Source of the DNA: Cladobotryum mycophilum
Taxonomy: Eukaryota; Ascomycota; Sordariomycetes; Hypocreales; Hypocreaceae
Assembly (NCBI GenBank): GCA_036429605.1
Contig: JAVFKD010000004.1
Location: 3,224,001 to 3,288,000 of the forward strand
Length of the DNA stretch: 64,000 bases
Direction of reading: 5' to 3'
Shown here: one piece after another, positions 11,675 through 22,775 of the stretch
Numbering within the stretch: position 1 is the stretch's first letter
Layout: every line of letters begins with the position of its first letter
Notes under the pieces: model-generated
Told to the model about the DNA's origin: nothing
Seen by the model: only the letters and a program-made list of their open reading frames with translations
The model's database searches: none
Made by a program: the position numbers and the translations under genes

Positions 11675-13559
11675 TTACCGGCGTGGCATTCCCCGTCCTC
11701 TACCCCTGAGCGCCCTCTGGGCCGTTCCGGGCGGTAATGCTTGCCCGGGAGCTTGGGGCTGAGCGCTCTCCTCGTTTCTAATGGTCTCGTCGACGCTGAG
11801 AATCAAGCAGCTGGCCTCGGTGGCGGCCTGCAGGGCGTTGACCTTGACCAGTGAAGGCTCCCACACGAAGCGTTCGAGCATGTCAGCGGTTCCCTCGTTC
11901 TGGAAATCGACACCAGCCCATGTGTTGCCCTTGCGGTGCTCCACGCGAAGCTTGTTAAGAATGTCGGTGGCATCGAAGCCAGCGTTGTCGCAGAGCTGTC
12001 GGGGGATGATCTCGAGGGCCTTGGCGAACGACTTGATGATGGCTTGCTGCTTGTGGGGGATATTCTTATCGGCGAATCGGTGTAGGTAGGCGGAAATTTC
12101 CATTTCGACGGCACCACCACCACCAACAATGGTTCGGTTCTTGACGGCTCGCTTGACAATCATGATGGCGTCGTGCAGTGAACGCTCGACTTCGGCAATG
12201 AACTGCTCAGCACCTCCACGTAGGACCAGGGTGCAGGTCTTGGCCTCGGGGCACTCCTCGAAGAAGTTGAATCGCTCTCCTCCAATCTGTCGCTCCTCAA
12301 AGGTTCCGCAGGTTCCAAGGTGCTCAGCAAGAATGTCTGAGCATGTTGACTGAATGGTAGCACCTGTTGCCGAGACGACACGGTCCATGTCCTCGGAAGC
12401 AACACGACCAGCACAGAAAATATCCCGGTCGGCAAAGTACTGTGTAGCCAAATCACCGATGGGCAGCTTGCTCAATACTACCTTGGCACCAGTCTTGGAA
12501 ACGGCCTCTAGCTTCTGGTAGATGATTTGCCACTCTGCATCGACGATGGCCTGGTATTCCGAAACCTGCTCGACGCGGACCTCGGCGTTGTCCTTCTCGG
12601 CCTTCAACTCTAGCTCGACATTCAGGCAGACAATCTTGGGCTTCTTGAAGGACTTGGGCTGTTGCTCGAAACCGGCGTAGGAGAAGGTCTTCTTGAAGGC
12701 AACACCGTTGACGAAATGGGACTCGGTAAGGGAGCCTCCAGGGATCTTCTTGATTCCAATCAACTTCTCATTCAGATCTTCCTGGTCGAGTGAGAGGACG
12801 GCATCAACGACCACTATGCCTAGTTAGCCCATGTCCTAGATGGTAGGTATGTATAGACAAAACATACTCTTTGTGAAGAACTCGGTGTTTCGCTTAATAA
12901 GCTTGCTGGTCATGGCAGTGGCAGCCAACTTGGTCAAGGTATCCCTTTGGCTGCCATCTTCGGTACCAACAGCAATCTCCTTGATCTTGTTAACAGCCAT
13001 CTGCGATGCTCTCCTCAGACCCTTGATGATGATCTGAGAGCTGACACCTTGCTCAACGTGCTCCTTTACTTCCTTGAGGATTTCACCGGCGAGAACAACG
13101 ACAGAGGTAGTTCCATCACCAACCTCAGCGTCTTGCGATCGGGCAATGTCGACGAGGATTTTAGCGGCGGGGTGGACGATATCGAGGAGCTATTTGAATA
13201 ATGATTTTTTTAGCCAAAGTGTTTCCTTATTTTTCTTATTATAATATAAAGCGTGGTTGTTCGAACCTTCATAACGGTCGCGCCATCGTTGGTAATCGTC
13301 TGCTTGCCATTTTCGTCGACCATCAACAGGTCACCACCATAAGGACCCAAAGTGGACTTGATGGTTGCCTGCACTGCCAAACAGGCATTGATGTTGGATA
13401 CGATCTGACCTCTGCCCTGGGAAGTATCGGTTCCTATAAGAAAACGACCATCAGCTATCGTGTCTCTGCGGCCTCGATGGGCAGCGGTGGGCGGCGGTGG
13501 GGTAAATGGATACCCTCTTTCAGGACAATAATGGTCGGTGTTTGTCCTCCAAACGACAT
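11675..13559 (-). CDS. CCT7: Chaperonin TRiC/CCT subunit eta (CCT7)
   Basis: Subunit of the cytosolic ATP-dependent TRiC ring that folds actin, tubulin and WD40 proteins. Exons: 13559..13514, 13433..13267, 13189..12868 and 12813..11675; introns of 80, 77 and 54 nt. Phases close to give 557 residues, the usual family length. The start MSFGGQTPTIIVLKEGTDTS is the standard CCT7 N-terminus. Group II chaperonin motifs are TLGPYGGDLLMVDENGKQTI, NDGATVMK, GDGTTSVVVLAGEIL near the nucleotide site, GGGAVEMEIS, and FVWEPSLVKVNAL near the C-terminus. The tail RALRGRGRGMPRR is Arg/Gly-rich as in other CCT7 proteins. The intron before LLDIVHPAAK has a weaker donor (GTTCGA). Confidence 0.95.
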
Positions 13560-14078
13560 GTTTGCGGTGTTGTTTGAGTGCCCGTCTTCAAGACTCTCGA
13601 GTAAATTATTGAAGAGGAGAGGATCTTGAGGGATTCTAGGGGAGGGAGGGGGGCAGAATCCAACGTCCTTCGTCTCGTGAATGTGGGATAAGAAGCTGTT
13701 TCGAGCTCCTTAGAAAATTGTTGCAGCCTCTCTGGCGACGACGGATTTCAGTGCACGGACCAGGCTCAGGGACAACAGCCCCTCCAACCCTCTTTGGCTA
13801 GAAACGTCCACGAAAGGAGCCCGCAATAGGGATTAATTAGTATGTAGGTATGCCTTGAACGACCATGTCCATGCTCATGTTCAGGCCAATTCCATCCATC
13901 TAATAGCAGCAACTGAGAGCCCATAATGAAATTGTTTTGATACACAAAAATGAGTTTTAATACGTCCAACAAAAAATTTTTTTATATATATATATGTATG
14001 AATATAAATCCACGTATTCATATTAATGTACTACTTCGTCGCCTTGACAATCTCATATGTCCTATCCTATGCTTATGC
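13560..14078. other. Intergenic, CCT7 promoter and ankyrin-gene 3' region
   Basis: 519 bp. Upstream of the CCT7 start there is a G-rich tract (13628-13653). A TA microsatellite with poly-T lies at about 13973-13997 near the ankyrin gene 3' end. No coding features recognised. Confidence 0.5.
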
Positions 14079-14665
14079 CTATGCCAATGCCAATGACGCT
14101 TGTTGAGGCGGTTTCGCTTTGCCTCTCCCCGGTGCTGCCTCAAACTTGGCCTGCCATGTATCCTCTTGCTTGAACATGCCTACACATTGCAACGCACTGG
14201 GATCTCCATAATCAGGATCGGCACCGCCTTCTAGTAGAATCTACAGCATGATTAGTTGAAAATATGCCAAAGGATATATGCAGTAGAAGCTACCTCAATG
14301 ACCTCGTCCTCCTTCTTGAATACAGCTCCAGCAAGGGGACTTTGGCCTCTATCATTCAACCTGTTTGGGTCTGCACCATGCTCTATCAACAGCTTAACAA
14401 GGCTTGCATGTCCGTGATATGCGGCAAGCATGAGCTAGGCAATGTGAGCTCCAACACTGATCAGCACCAGAGTCTAGGATCGACTTACCAACGTATCGCC
14501 CTTTTCATTTGTCATATTCGGGGGAAGTCCTGCTGGGAGAGCCTGCTGGAAGATTTCAATATCGCCTTGTCCTGCAGAATCATACATTCTTCCGGCAAAA
14601 GCGATGGCTTCCGGTGAGAGCGTAGCAGGCATAGAGACGCCGGCACTTTGCTGCGAAGAGTCCAT
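14079..14665 (-). CDS. Small ankyrin-repeat protein
   Basis: Three exons: 14665..14489, 14434..14294 and 14240..14079. The introns are 54 and 53 nt with good donors and TAG acceptors, and all phases close to 159 residues. Two clear ankyrin repeats are present: GDTLLMLAAYHGHASLVKLL followed by EHGADPNRLNDRGQSPLAGA, and LLEGGADPDYGDPSALQCV. The N-terminus contains AGQGDIEIFQQAL, a degenerate cap repeat. The lysine/proline-rich tail ends at a TAG inside a short hexamer-like repeat (TGCCAA/TGCCTA/TGCTTA on the plus strand), so the C-terminal end may vary between strains. Ankyrin repeats mediate protein binding; the partner is unknown. Similar small two-to-three-repeat proteins are common in ascomycetes. 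Confidence 0.85.
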
Positions 14666-15267
14666 GATAACTGTGAAAGGTGTAATAAACACTTGAATAT
14701 TTAGTTTAGTTAGATGACTTCTAGATAAATAGGCAACCGCGCGACATAGAAGTGAGATATGAAGCTGTTGATGTGGTTGTTGAGGGCAAATCAATTATTC
14801 TAGAATATGTTCTTTCCGGGATTCCGAGCTTCGCCGTAGATTTGAGTGATGACGTCGTGATGGAATTTCCACGGGGTTCGAAAAATAGCTTAACTCGGTA
14901 TCATTAACGATTTTTCTTCATATTCGGCTTCTTTATTATGTACAAGCAGTCCTCAATCGGAATAAATAATAGGACTAAGAAATACTACCATTAGATATTA
15001 CCTACAGTTGGCTGATGGAAACTTTCGCCACAACGTCTGGTTGCAGGGTATGCTTCAGATACACGGCGATGTTTGCTTGAACTAGGTGAATGGAACACAC
15101 ACTAATAACATGTTGATAGTAATAGAAACAATTACAAAAAGTAGTATTCACGCATATCTGGTATCAATCTATCATAAGCGCTCATATTTTTTCAAGCCAG
15201 CTTTAGGCATCACAGCTCAAAGACCCAAGACCTCAAGGTTACCCAGCATGTTGAGAGCACCCATCCG
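14666..15267. other. Intergenic, AT-rich
   Basis: 602 bp upstream of the ankyrin gene. It includes a TGACGTCGTGA stretch near 14848 resembling a bZIP/CRE site, then AT-rich sequence. No gene seen. Confidence 0.4.
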
Positions 15268-15563
15268 TCAGCCGGTCGCATCGTCGATATCAATCTTGCA
15301 ATAACGCAGCAGCTGGCCAATCCACAATAGTCAACACGGATTCTCATGTCAAATTGATACATACAAGCGCCTTGAAACTTACTTCAGTATTCATGGACAA
15401 TCTGGAGATATATACTTGTATGTTATCGCCTCCCTCAATAGTCAGCGGTTCCATCACCCTCACTGGTGTCTGGCTCAGTGGGCAACGGAGATTCTGGCTG
15501 CTCGGGTTGTGGGGTTTCTGGTCGGTGAGGCATTGCCGGGGCTGTTTGGGATTGCATTTCCAT
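15268..15563 (-). CDS. Doubtful small hypothetical gene
   Basis: An ATG at 15563 opens a 43-codon Pro/Glu/Gln-rich reading frame (starting MEMQSQTAPAMPHRPETPQ). It stops in frame at a TGA, while an overlapping frame continues with MEPLTIEGGDNIQVYISRLS up to a consensus donor GTAAGT. A likely acceptor (TTGGCCAG) precedes a short segment reading LLRYCKIDIDDATG and a stop at 15268. I could not join these into one clean model, and I recognise no family. It may be a short multi-exon gene whose splicing I have not resolved, or no gene at all. Confidence 0.25.
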
Positions 15564-17405
15564 AGAGTAGATGGGAGAGTTGATTGTTTTTTTTTAGGGT
15601 AGAGAGAGAGAGATGATGATAATGATGGTGATGCACGGGTCGTCAAGGTCAGTGATGGGAAAATATGGAAAGGAAAATGGCGATTTTAAACAAATCGATG
15701 TAAGAGATAAGAAAAAGTAAGGCAATCAGGTAATAAGTCATAACGTATCATAGCAACAAGACATTGTCCTCGTGATGGCGATGATTTACGTCAGTAGAGT
15801 GGCATTTGCATCCCACACTGTTTCATGTAGGAGATAGTCCCGTTGCCTTTTACCCATAGCCTTTACCATATCAAGTCATGGATATTGTTAACAATTGTCT
15901 GTGTCTGTGTCTGATGTTGTATCGACAGAATAAAAATAGGAGGAATGCTACATTGGCCTCGATCCGTCTAGTGCAGTCTAGAAATCGGGCGACGGATGGA
16001 TTGCCATTTGTGCTTAGATCTCTATTATCGCGTGGTATGTATGTCATTGGGGGGCTTAATAATTGCTTTCTTTTTTTCATCGGGGACATGGCTTGAGCCT
16101 TGAGGGGAGGTTTGGGAGCTCCTTAAGAGCTCAGATACGGAGTACTGTATTACCTACGGACTGCTCACCAATCCAAGGCAGAAAGGTCAGGCAACGACTA
16201 ATCTTTTAAAAGGCAACAAGGCAACAACGTCATGAATATGACATCCACGAATCCATGCAGTAAGTATTCTACAGAGTAGGAGGCGAACTCTACAGAGAAC
16301 TTTACAACTCCAGCTCCCTGCCTAAAAAAGGCATCCATCATTCATTGGTGGAATCCACTGCGGGGCAAAATAGAGGAACGTCCCTTTTAATCAATAATGC
16401 GTCTATAGTCTTGGTAGTTGCTACAGCCAAACTGATTATCATTGACACAGCATCTGTACCAGCGTTTATCTGATTTCTGATATCAGACAAAGAAACAGCT
16501 TGTACTACATACAGAATGGAAGGAATGAAGCCACAAAGTCAATTTAACCGGGTTCGAAACTGTTGGTCGTCCTCGAATTCCCTCCCCTCCTTCGTATCGA
16601 TGGAGGGTCTAGGCCTTTGAGGGTGTAGAGACCAGAAACAGTGTCTCATCAGCAATCTTGGTAAACTACACATTTTGACATGTATCGTATTTTAATGGTA
16701 GATTCATATCTGTGCTTAGTAGAGAGAGAGATAAATGAACCCAGAGTGACACTGTAGGTAGTTTTTATAAATATATCATTTTCCATATCAATCTAATCAT
16801 GTCGCTTAACAGGTAGGTACGATGGAATGGGTGTTCCTGCTTAATTGCCCCACTCCCGCCTCTTCCGCAAAGGAGTGACGTATCATCGTCAGACCACTAT
16901 GGCAGGCTCAAGATGTTGTCATGGCACCACATCATACAGTCATCATCCTCTTTCCATATTTTCTTCCATCGCCGAATCAGCAGCAGTGGCGCTTCAATAT
17001 CAAAGGAATTGCCAAATCAGCTTCTTCAAACTCAATTCAATATCATGACGTTTCTTGAACTCAGGCTCAGCCCATCGGCTCTACAGCCCTGCAGCATGTT
17101 CGGCGCTGAGGTCGCTTAGAGCTAAGATCGTTCGATATAATATATCCTGACCTGATCTGCTCTCATCCTTCTCCAAGATGGTTGTGCCTGATCTCTTCCA
17201 TTGGCTGCAGGCTGCACATGGTCCATACAACACCAATTGCTGTGCCACTCAAACGCACGTTGAAGAATTGATGGGCGATTCATCCACATAGACCAGCCCT
17301 TCAACTATCCCATATATAAGAAGAGCAACTCGTTTGAAAATACGTCAAACCCATTGTGGATTCCAAATTAGAAACTCACGACTCCCAGTCGACAGCTTCA
17401 ACAAA
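15564..17405. other. Intergenic, large phosphoketolase promoter
   Basis: 1.8 kb without a credible gene. TACGGAGTACT occurs at 16136-16146, followed by TACGGA at 16155. A near-palindrome GAGCTCCTTAAGAGCTC spans 16116-16132. The 3' part is the phosphoketolase promoter. Confidence 0.5.
17313..17319 (+). promoter_or_regulatory. TATA-like box upstream of phosphoketolase
   Basis: TATATAA lies about 90 bp before the ATG at 17406, a reasonable TATA position for a strongly expressed fungal metabolic gene. The identification is by motif and position only. Confidence 0.45.
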
Positions 17406-19967
17406 ATGTCAGACACTCAGTCTATTCGAGCCTTCGGCCCTGCCCGCTCAACCATCAAGGGAACCCCCTTGTCCGACGAAGAGATTGAACAGTACAATGA
17501 TTACTTCAAAGCCAGCTGTTATCTCTCACTCGGCATGATATACCTCAAGACTAACCCACTTCTGCGTGAACCGCTTAAGAAGGAACATTTGAAGGCCCGT
17601 CTGCTCGGCCACTTCGGCTCTGCTCCTGGCCAGATCTTCACTTATATGCACTTCAATCGCCTCATCAAAAAATACGACCTCGATGCATACTTTGTTTCTG
17701 GCCCTGGCCATGGCGCTCCGGCAGTCCTCTCACAGTCGTACCTTGAAGGAGTTTACACCGAAGTCTACCCCGAGAAATCTCAAGATCTTGAGGGTATACA
17801 AAAATTCTTCAAGTACTTTTCTTTCCCTGGCGGTGTTGGCTCTCATGCCACTCCGGAGACTCCTGGATCAATCCATGAAGGAGGTGAACTTGGATACTCT
17901 GTTTCCCATGCTTTTGGTAGTGTTTATGACAACCCTGATCTCATCGCCCTGACAATGGTCGGTGATGGTGAAGCTGAAACAGGACCTCTCGCTACCTCCT
18001 GGCACAGCAATAAATTCCTTAACCCTATAACTGATGGCGCTGTACTTCCGGTTCTGCATCTTAATGGATACAAGATCAACAATCCTACCATTCTCGCTCG
18101 AATCTCACACGAGGAACTTGAAAGACTATTTCTCGGCTATGGATATCAGCCCTATTTTGTTGAAGGTGATGACATCAACAGCATGCATCAAGCCATGGCA
18201 GCCACATTGGAGCATTGTGTGAAAGAGATCAAGGGCTTCCAAAAGCAAGCACGAGATAGTGGCAAGGCCTTCCGCCCAAAATGGCCCATGATTGTCCTTC
18301 GTACGCCCAAGGGTTGGACTGCCCCACGCAAGCTTGACGACAACTATCTCGGTGGTTTCTGGCGAGCCCACCAAGTTCCCATCACTGACCCTGCCACAAA
18401 TCCGGAGCATCTCAAGGTCCTAGAGAAGTGGATGCGCAGCTACGAGCCAGATAGACTGTTCGATAAAGAAGGAAAGCCAATCCCTTCATTAACGGCCCTC
18501 TGTCCAGAAGGCAATCGGCGCATGAGCGCAAATCCCGTTGCCAATGGCGGATTGCTTAAGAAACCTCTAAAGATGCCTGATTTCAGGAAATACGGAACTG
18601 CTGTTGATCGACCCGGAGCTGTCACGGATGGCAGCATGCGTAGATTGGGGACTTTTCTGAGAGACATCGTTGTTGCCAATCCGAATAACTTTAGGCTATT
18701 TGGCCCGGACGAGACCGAATCGAACAAGCTTGGAGACGTTTACCAAGCCGGAAAGAAAGTATGGATGGGCGAGTACTTTGAAGAAGACGAAAATGGCGGC
18801 AATTTGGCTATGGAGGGCAGAGTGATGGAGATGCTCTCGGAGCATACCTGCGAGGGTTGGCTGGAGGGATACGTATTGAGTGGACGCCATGGTCTGTTGA
18901 ACAGCTATGAACCATTTATCCACATCATTGATTCCATGGTTAATCAGGTACGTTTGATGAGCATATCATATTTGTCTCATTACTGACGATCAAAAAGCAT
19001 TGCAAGTGGATCGAAAAATGTCTCGAGGTTGAGTGGCGGGTCAAGGTTGCGTCTCTCAACATTCTCTTGACATCTGTTGTTTGGCGACAAGATCACAATG
19101 GCTTCACCCACCAGGACCCCGGATTCCTTGATGTTGTCGCCAACAAGAGCCCCGACGTCGTTCGCATATACCTGCCACCCGATGGAAACTGTCTACTCTC
19201 AGGTAAGCTAGACTTTCTAACTAAATAATCCTATACTGATATATCGTCTTCTTGTAGTCATGGACCATTGTCTTCGATCAGTCAACTATGTCAACGTTGT
19301 CGTATCTGACAAGCAAGACCATCTTCAGTACCTCGACATGGATTCAGCTGTTGCACACTGCACCAAGGGCATTGGCATCTGGACGAGATTCAGCACTGAC
19401 GTTGGGGAGAACCCCGACCTTGTCATGGCGTCGTGTGGCGATATTAGCACACAGGAATCGCTCGCAGCAGTTGATCTACTTCTTCAGCACTTCCCTGAGC
19501 TCAAGATTCGATACGTTAACTGCGTCGATCTCTTCAAGTTGATCCATCCAAGTGAGCACCCACACGGCCTGAGCGATGATGAATGGGTTAGCCTGTTCAC
19601 GGCCGATACCCCCGTCATCTTTAATTTCCACAGCTATCCCTGGATGGTGCACCGATTGACATACAAGCGTCCTGGAAGTCAAAACATTCACGTCAGAGGA
19701 TACCGCGAGAAGGGCAATATTGATACGCCTCTCGAGCTGGCCATTAGGAACCAGACTGACCGATTCAGTCTTGCTATTGAAGCTATTGACCGCATGCCTC
19801 ATTTACGCAACCGCGGCTCGGCAGCTAGACAGGCTATGCTCAATACCCAGATAGCCGCCCGTAACGAGGCGTTTGAGACGGGAATGGATCCCCCTTCTTT
19901 GACCAAGTGGACATGGAAGAGAGAGGGATTGTGGAGCAAGAACAATCTTCACGTTTCTGCCTCATAA
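17406..19967 (+). CDS. D-xylulose-5-phosphate/D-fructose-6-phosphate phosphoketolase
   Basis: Thiamine-diphosphate enzyme cleaving xylulose-5-P (or fructose-6-P) with phosphate to acetyl phosphate plus an aldose phosphate, a cytosolic bypass feeding acetate/acetyl-CoA. Exons are 17406..18947, 18998..19202 and 19258..19967; introns are 50 nt (AAG acceptor, branch TACTGAC) and 55 nt. The 818-residue product has the family's usual length. Visible motifs: VSGPGHGAPAVLSQSYLEGV, the ThDP/Mg region VGDGEAETGPLATSWHSNKF, LHLNGYKINNPTI, a central linker, and the C-terminal half with FRLFGPDETESNKL, HQDPGFLDVVANKSPDVVRI, YLPPDGNCLLS and IFNFHSYPWMVHRL. The ATG at 17406 (MSDTQSIRAFGPA) is the first ATG in frame. 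It stands alone with its own TATA-like promoter. I see no adjacent acetate kinase gene, although fungi often keep one next to it. Confidence 0.95.
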
Positions 19968-20115
19968 ATATAATCTGATATAAACCCTAGGTAGTTTGAT
20001 AATACAACCGGGAGTGTTTTCCACATTTATTAGCTCGTTTCCAAGTAATATGTAACAGATGTGATCCCAACCCCCCCCCAAATCAAACAATAGCATCAGC
20101 ATTTCCCTACCTTGT

Positions 20116-20775
20116 TTATGCTGCGTCCCTCAGCATATGATAGCCCACCACCATCCCCTCAAGCTCAGATTCATCCACAATCCTACATCTAAAGCTCTCA
20201 TAAAACGCCTTCCCCTCTACCGAACTATTCACATACACCGGCCATCCCTCCTCACCCGCCCTGTCAGTCCCAAACTTCATCAGCGTGGACCCAACACCCC
20301 GCCGCTGGAGACCCGGGTGCACCACCAGCATGGACAGAAACCAATGCGACCGGCTCCCCACAATACGCTGCGTTGCGTCGTAGTTTGCCTGGTAGTACCG
20401 CGCGGCGAACTGCCCGTCGCCGTTTTTGGGGTACATGCCTGGGGTGAACACTTTTGCCGGGCTGGGGCGGGAGGACGCCGTTGAGAGCGGGATGGGGCGG
20501 CGTACCCAGCGGGCCCAACCGGCGATGGGATGGAGAGGGTTTGGGTCGGTGCCTGTCCGGTCTTCCTCATTCTCCTCTTCTGAGGCGATGATGAGCAGCG
20601 AGGCTGGGTCTTTTAGATTATTTGTTATCCAGGTTGTGTAGTGTTGCTGGACCTGGGGGTCGGATTCGGGGAAGCTTCGCTGGTTGAGGATGCTATCCCT
20701 GAAGGCGAGCTGCATGACTTTGATCATCTCGGGGATGTCGTCTGGGAGGGCGGGACGGAGGTGTATTCCTGGCAT
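20116..20775 (-). CDS. GNAT-family N-acetyltransferase
   Basis: Single exon, 219 residues, starting MPGIHLRPALPDDIPEMIKV, a typical GNAT beta1-alpha1. The acetyl-CoA binding segment is SMLVVHPGLQRRGVGSTLMK (R/Q-x-x-G-x-G/A), followed by WPVYVNSSVEGKAFYESFRC, the usual strand-5 and final helix arrangement. It closely resembles the many uncharacterised GNAT proteins of ascomycetes that acetylate small amines or antibiotics; the substrate cannot be told from sequence. The middle of the gene (20400-20560) is noticeably G/C-rich with several poorly conserved prolines. Convergent with the phosphoketolase, with only 148 bp between stops. Confidence 0.85.
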   Translation of the reverse strand: MPGIHLRPALPDDIPEMIKVMQLAFRDSILNQRSFPESDPQVQQHYTTWITNNLKDPASLLIIASEEENEEDRTGTDPNPLHPIAGWARWVRRPIPLSTASSRPSPAKVFTPGMYPKNGDGQFAARYYQANYDATQRIVGSRSHWFLSMLVVHPGLQRRGVGSTLMKFGTDRAGEEGWPVYVNSSVEGKAFYESFRCRIVDESELEGMVVGYHMLRDAA

Positions 20776-21262
20776 TGCAGATGGCGCGATGAGGGTATTG
20801 TTCTTGTATGAATTATGATGAATATCAGGACTGGTTGTTCATGTTGGACGGGTTGACGTTTTTAGAGCGTCTGTTTTCATCCAGCTGGGTCTGAGTCACT
20901 CGGCCAAGATTCGTTTTTAACTACAATGGTCAATCTGATCAAGCCAAAAAAAAAAAAAGGAGTCCCACAACCTGGAATGAATCATCAATTCTTTTTTCAA
21001 ATAGAAGATGATATCAAACATCTGAATTATTAAAGACTAATGTTTTTATTTATCAACTTCTATACTAGTTTCTATGCCTCGTATCTTTTGCATTTCATTA
21101 ATGATTGTAATTCATAAATACACTTCGTCGTCATTAAACTCCCAAGTCCAAAAAAGATTTACCGCCCAGATATCATGGTACGTGTGCCGAATGCGAAAGA
21201 CTCTCCCATATTTATAACCTCCTCCATAAAAAGCCGTGTCTTGTGAAAAAAATCATTTCATA
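20776..21262. other. Intergenic, AT-rich
   Basis: 487 bp between the GNAT start and the MFS transporter stop, including an A12 run near 20946. No gene seen. Confidence 0.5.
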
Positions 21263-22306
21263 CTATACTTTGGTAACCTTGAAGCCGGCTTGGGTGTGTC
21301 GCGCGACAACGAAAAAGATGCACGCAATCATCAAGGTGCAGCCGCAAAATAGCTGCAGTCCCAGGTACTGGCCATGCTGGGCGGAGACGATAGCACCGCC
21401 GATGGGGCTACCGGTCAATGCACCAAACGACATGATGGCAAAGCCGGTGCCGATTCGCGTGCCAATTTGGTTGATGTTGGAGATCTGGGCTATGAGGGCG
21501 GCATAGAGGGAGATGAATCCGCCAGAGGAGAATCCAAAGAAGATGGCAAAGACGAGGATGCCAGCAACGCTCTTGACGGGGATCCAAACGGCCAGACAAA
21601 AGAGCGCAGAGATGAAGGTGATGATGATCATGACGTTGAAGCGACCCCATCTATCGGCAAACCAGCCAGGGAGGATACGCCCCAAGACGCTCACGGCATT
21701 GAGGATTGGGATCAAATAGGGGGTCAGAGCATGAGAGATCCCCGCGGCCTCTGCCTGGAGAGTGATGTACGTAAAGGGCAAAAACATCCCCCAGAAGAAG
21801 AAGTAGCAGGCAACGCAGGTAATGGCCATGGGGATGTCTCTCATATTGTTGACGTAGTCCATGAAGATGAAAGGACGCGGACAGGGTGGTAGTCGTGACT
21901 TGACGGTGAGGCAAGAGATGGTCAGAAGCCCGAGGAACATGAAAGCCATGGCGCGCATCATCCACGGGAAGCCGATGTGGGCGATGAGGTGGTTCATCAT
22001 GATGGGCAGGACGGTGCCGCCGAGAGACGAGCCCGAGACCATGATGCCAAAGGCGAGGGCGCGCTTCTTGTGGAACCAGGTGACGATGCATGACATGCTG
22101 GCGTTGAAGACGGCGCTCGAGCCGAGGGATGCGACGATGGACTGGGCGAGGAAGAAGTGGTAGTACTCGGTGGCTAGAGATGTCATCATGAGGCCGAAGA
22201 TGTAGACGAGCGAGCCGCCCACGAGAAGCCATCGAGGGCCATAGTTGTCGAACAATCGACCCCACTAGAGTCAAAGAACAAAGTTAACAATTGCGCCAGG
22301 ATGAGC

Positions 22307-22342
<36 letters not shown>

Positions 22343-22775
22343 GATGATGATGTTGTACTTACCACCACACCGAGAAAGATCATGATAAACACCTGAGCAG
22401 ACGAAATCCAGCTAACAGTCGAGGAAGGGTACTGCTTCAACGGACCAGAGACATAGTACGCCTCAAAGACGCCCACGCAGTTGACGAGGCCAAACGTGCA
22501 GAAGAGGGCGCACCACCCGCCCGCCACCATAAGCCAGGCTTCCACTCCGCCATCTGGGAAGTCTGTGAGGTTGGGGCGCTGCTGCTGCTGCTGCTGTTGG
22601 AGTTGGGTGATAGTGGTGCCGACCTCGAGATCGGAGGCGGTGTCTGTGGTTTCGTTCTTTGGAGTTGAGGACTTGTCGGAGGATGATGGGGAGTTGTTGG
22701 ATGTTTGGGGGGTTTCTCTGTGGTTTCGTCCATTATGGTTCTAGTAGATGATTTGGAAGATGTCGAGGCCGCCAT
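21263..22775 (-). CDS. Monocarboxylate-type major facilitator superfamily transporter, interrupted by a 1-nt frameshift
   Basis: Membrane transporter of the fungal MCT group (related to yeast Esbp6/Mch proteins). Exon 1 is 22775..22363, then a 98-nt intron with a long GA repeat, then exon 2 22264..21263. The hallmark FPDGGVEAWLMVAGGWCALF opens TM1; later segments include WGRLFDNYGPRWLLVGGSLV (the MFS inter-TM2/3 motif), WFHKKRALAFGIMVSGSSLG and GRILPGWFADRWGRFNVMI. About 11-12 hydrophobic segments are visible. Upstream of TM1 lie a Q7 run and a Ser/Thr-rich cytosolic tail. The N-terminal frame (...MDETTEKPP) and the main frame (QTSNNSPSSSDKSSTPK...) are joined only if the G6 run at 22707-22712 (plus strand) has one more base; exon 1 then becomes exactly 138 codons and the protein 471 residues. 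Without it no ATG precedes TM1 in the transporter frame. Confidence 0.85.
22310..22341. repeat. (GA)n microsatellite in MFS transporter intron
   Basis: About 16 uninterrupted GA dinucleotides (CT on the coding strand) within the 98-nt intron. They form a long pyrimidine tract in the intron transcript. Confidence 0.9.

Noticed and set aside
16540..16570. GGGTTCGAAAC resembling a tRNA B box
   Set aside because: No A box or cloverleaf can be drawn upstream; similar GGTTCGA strings at 14875 and 54651 also lack tRNA context.
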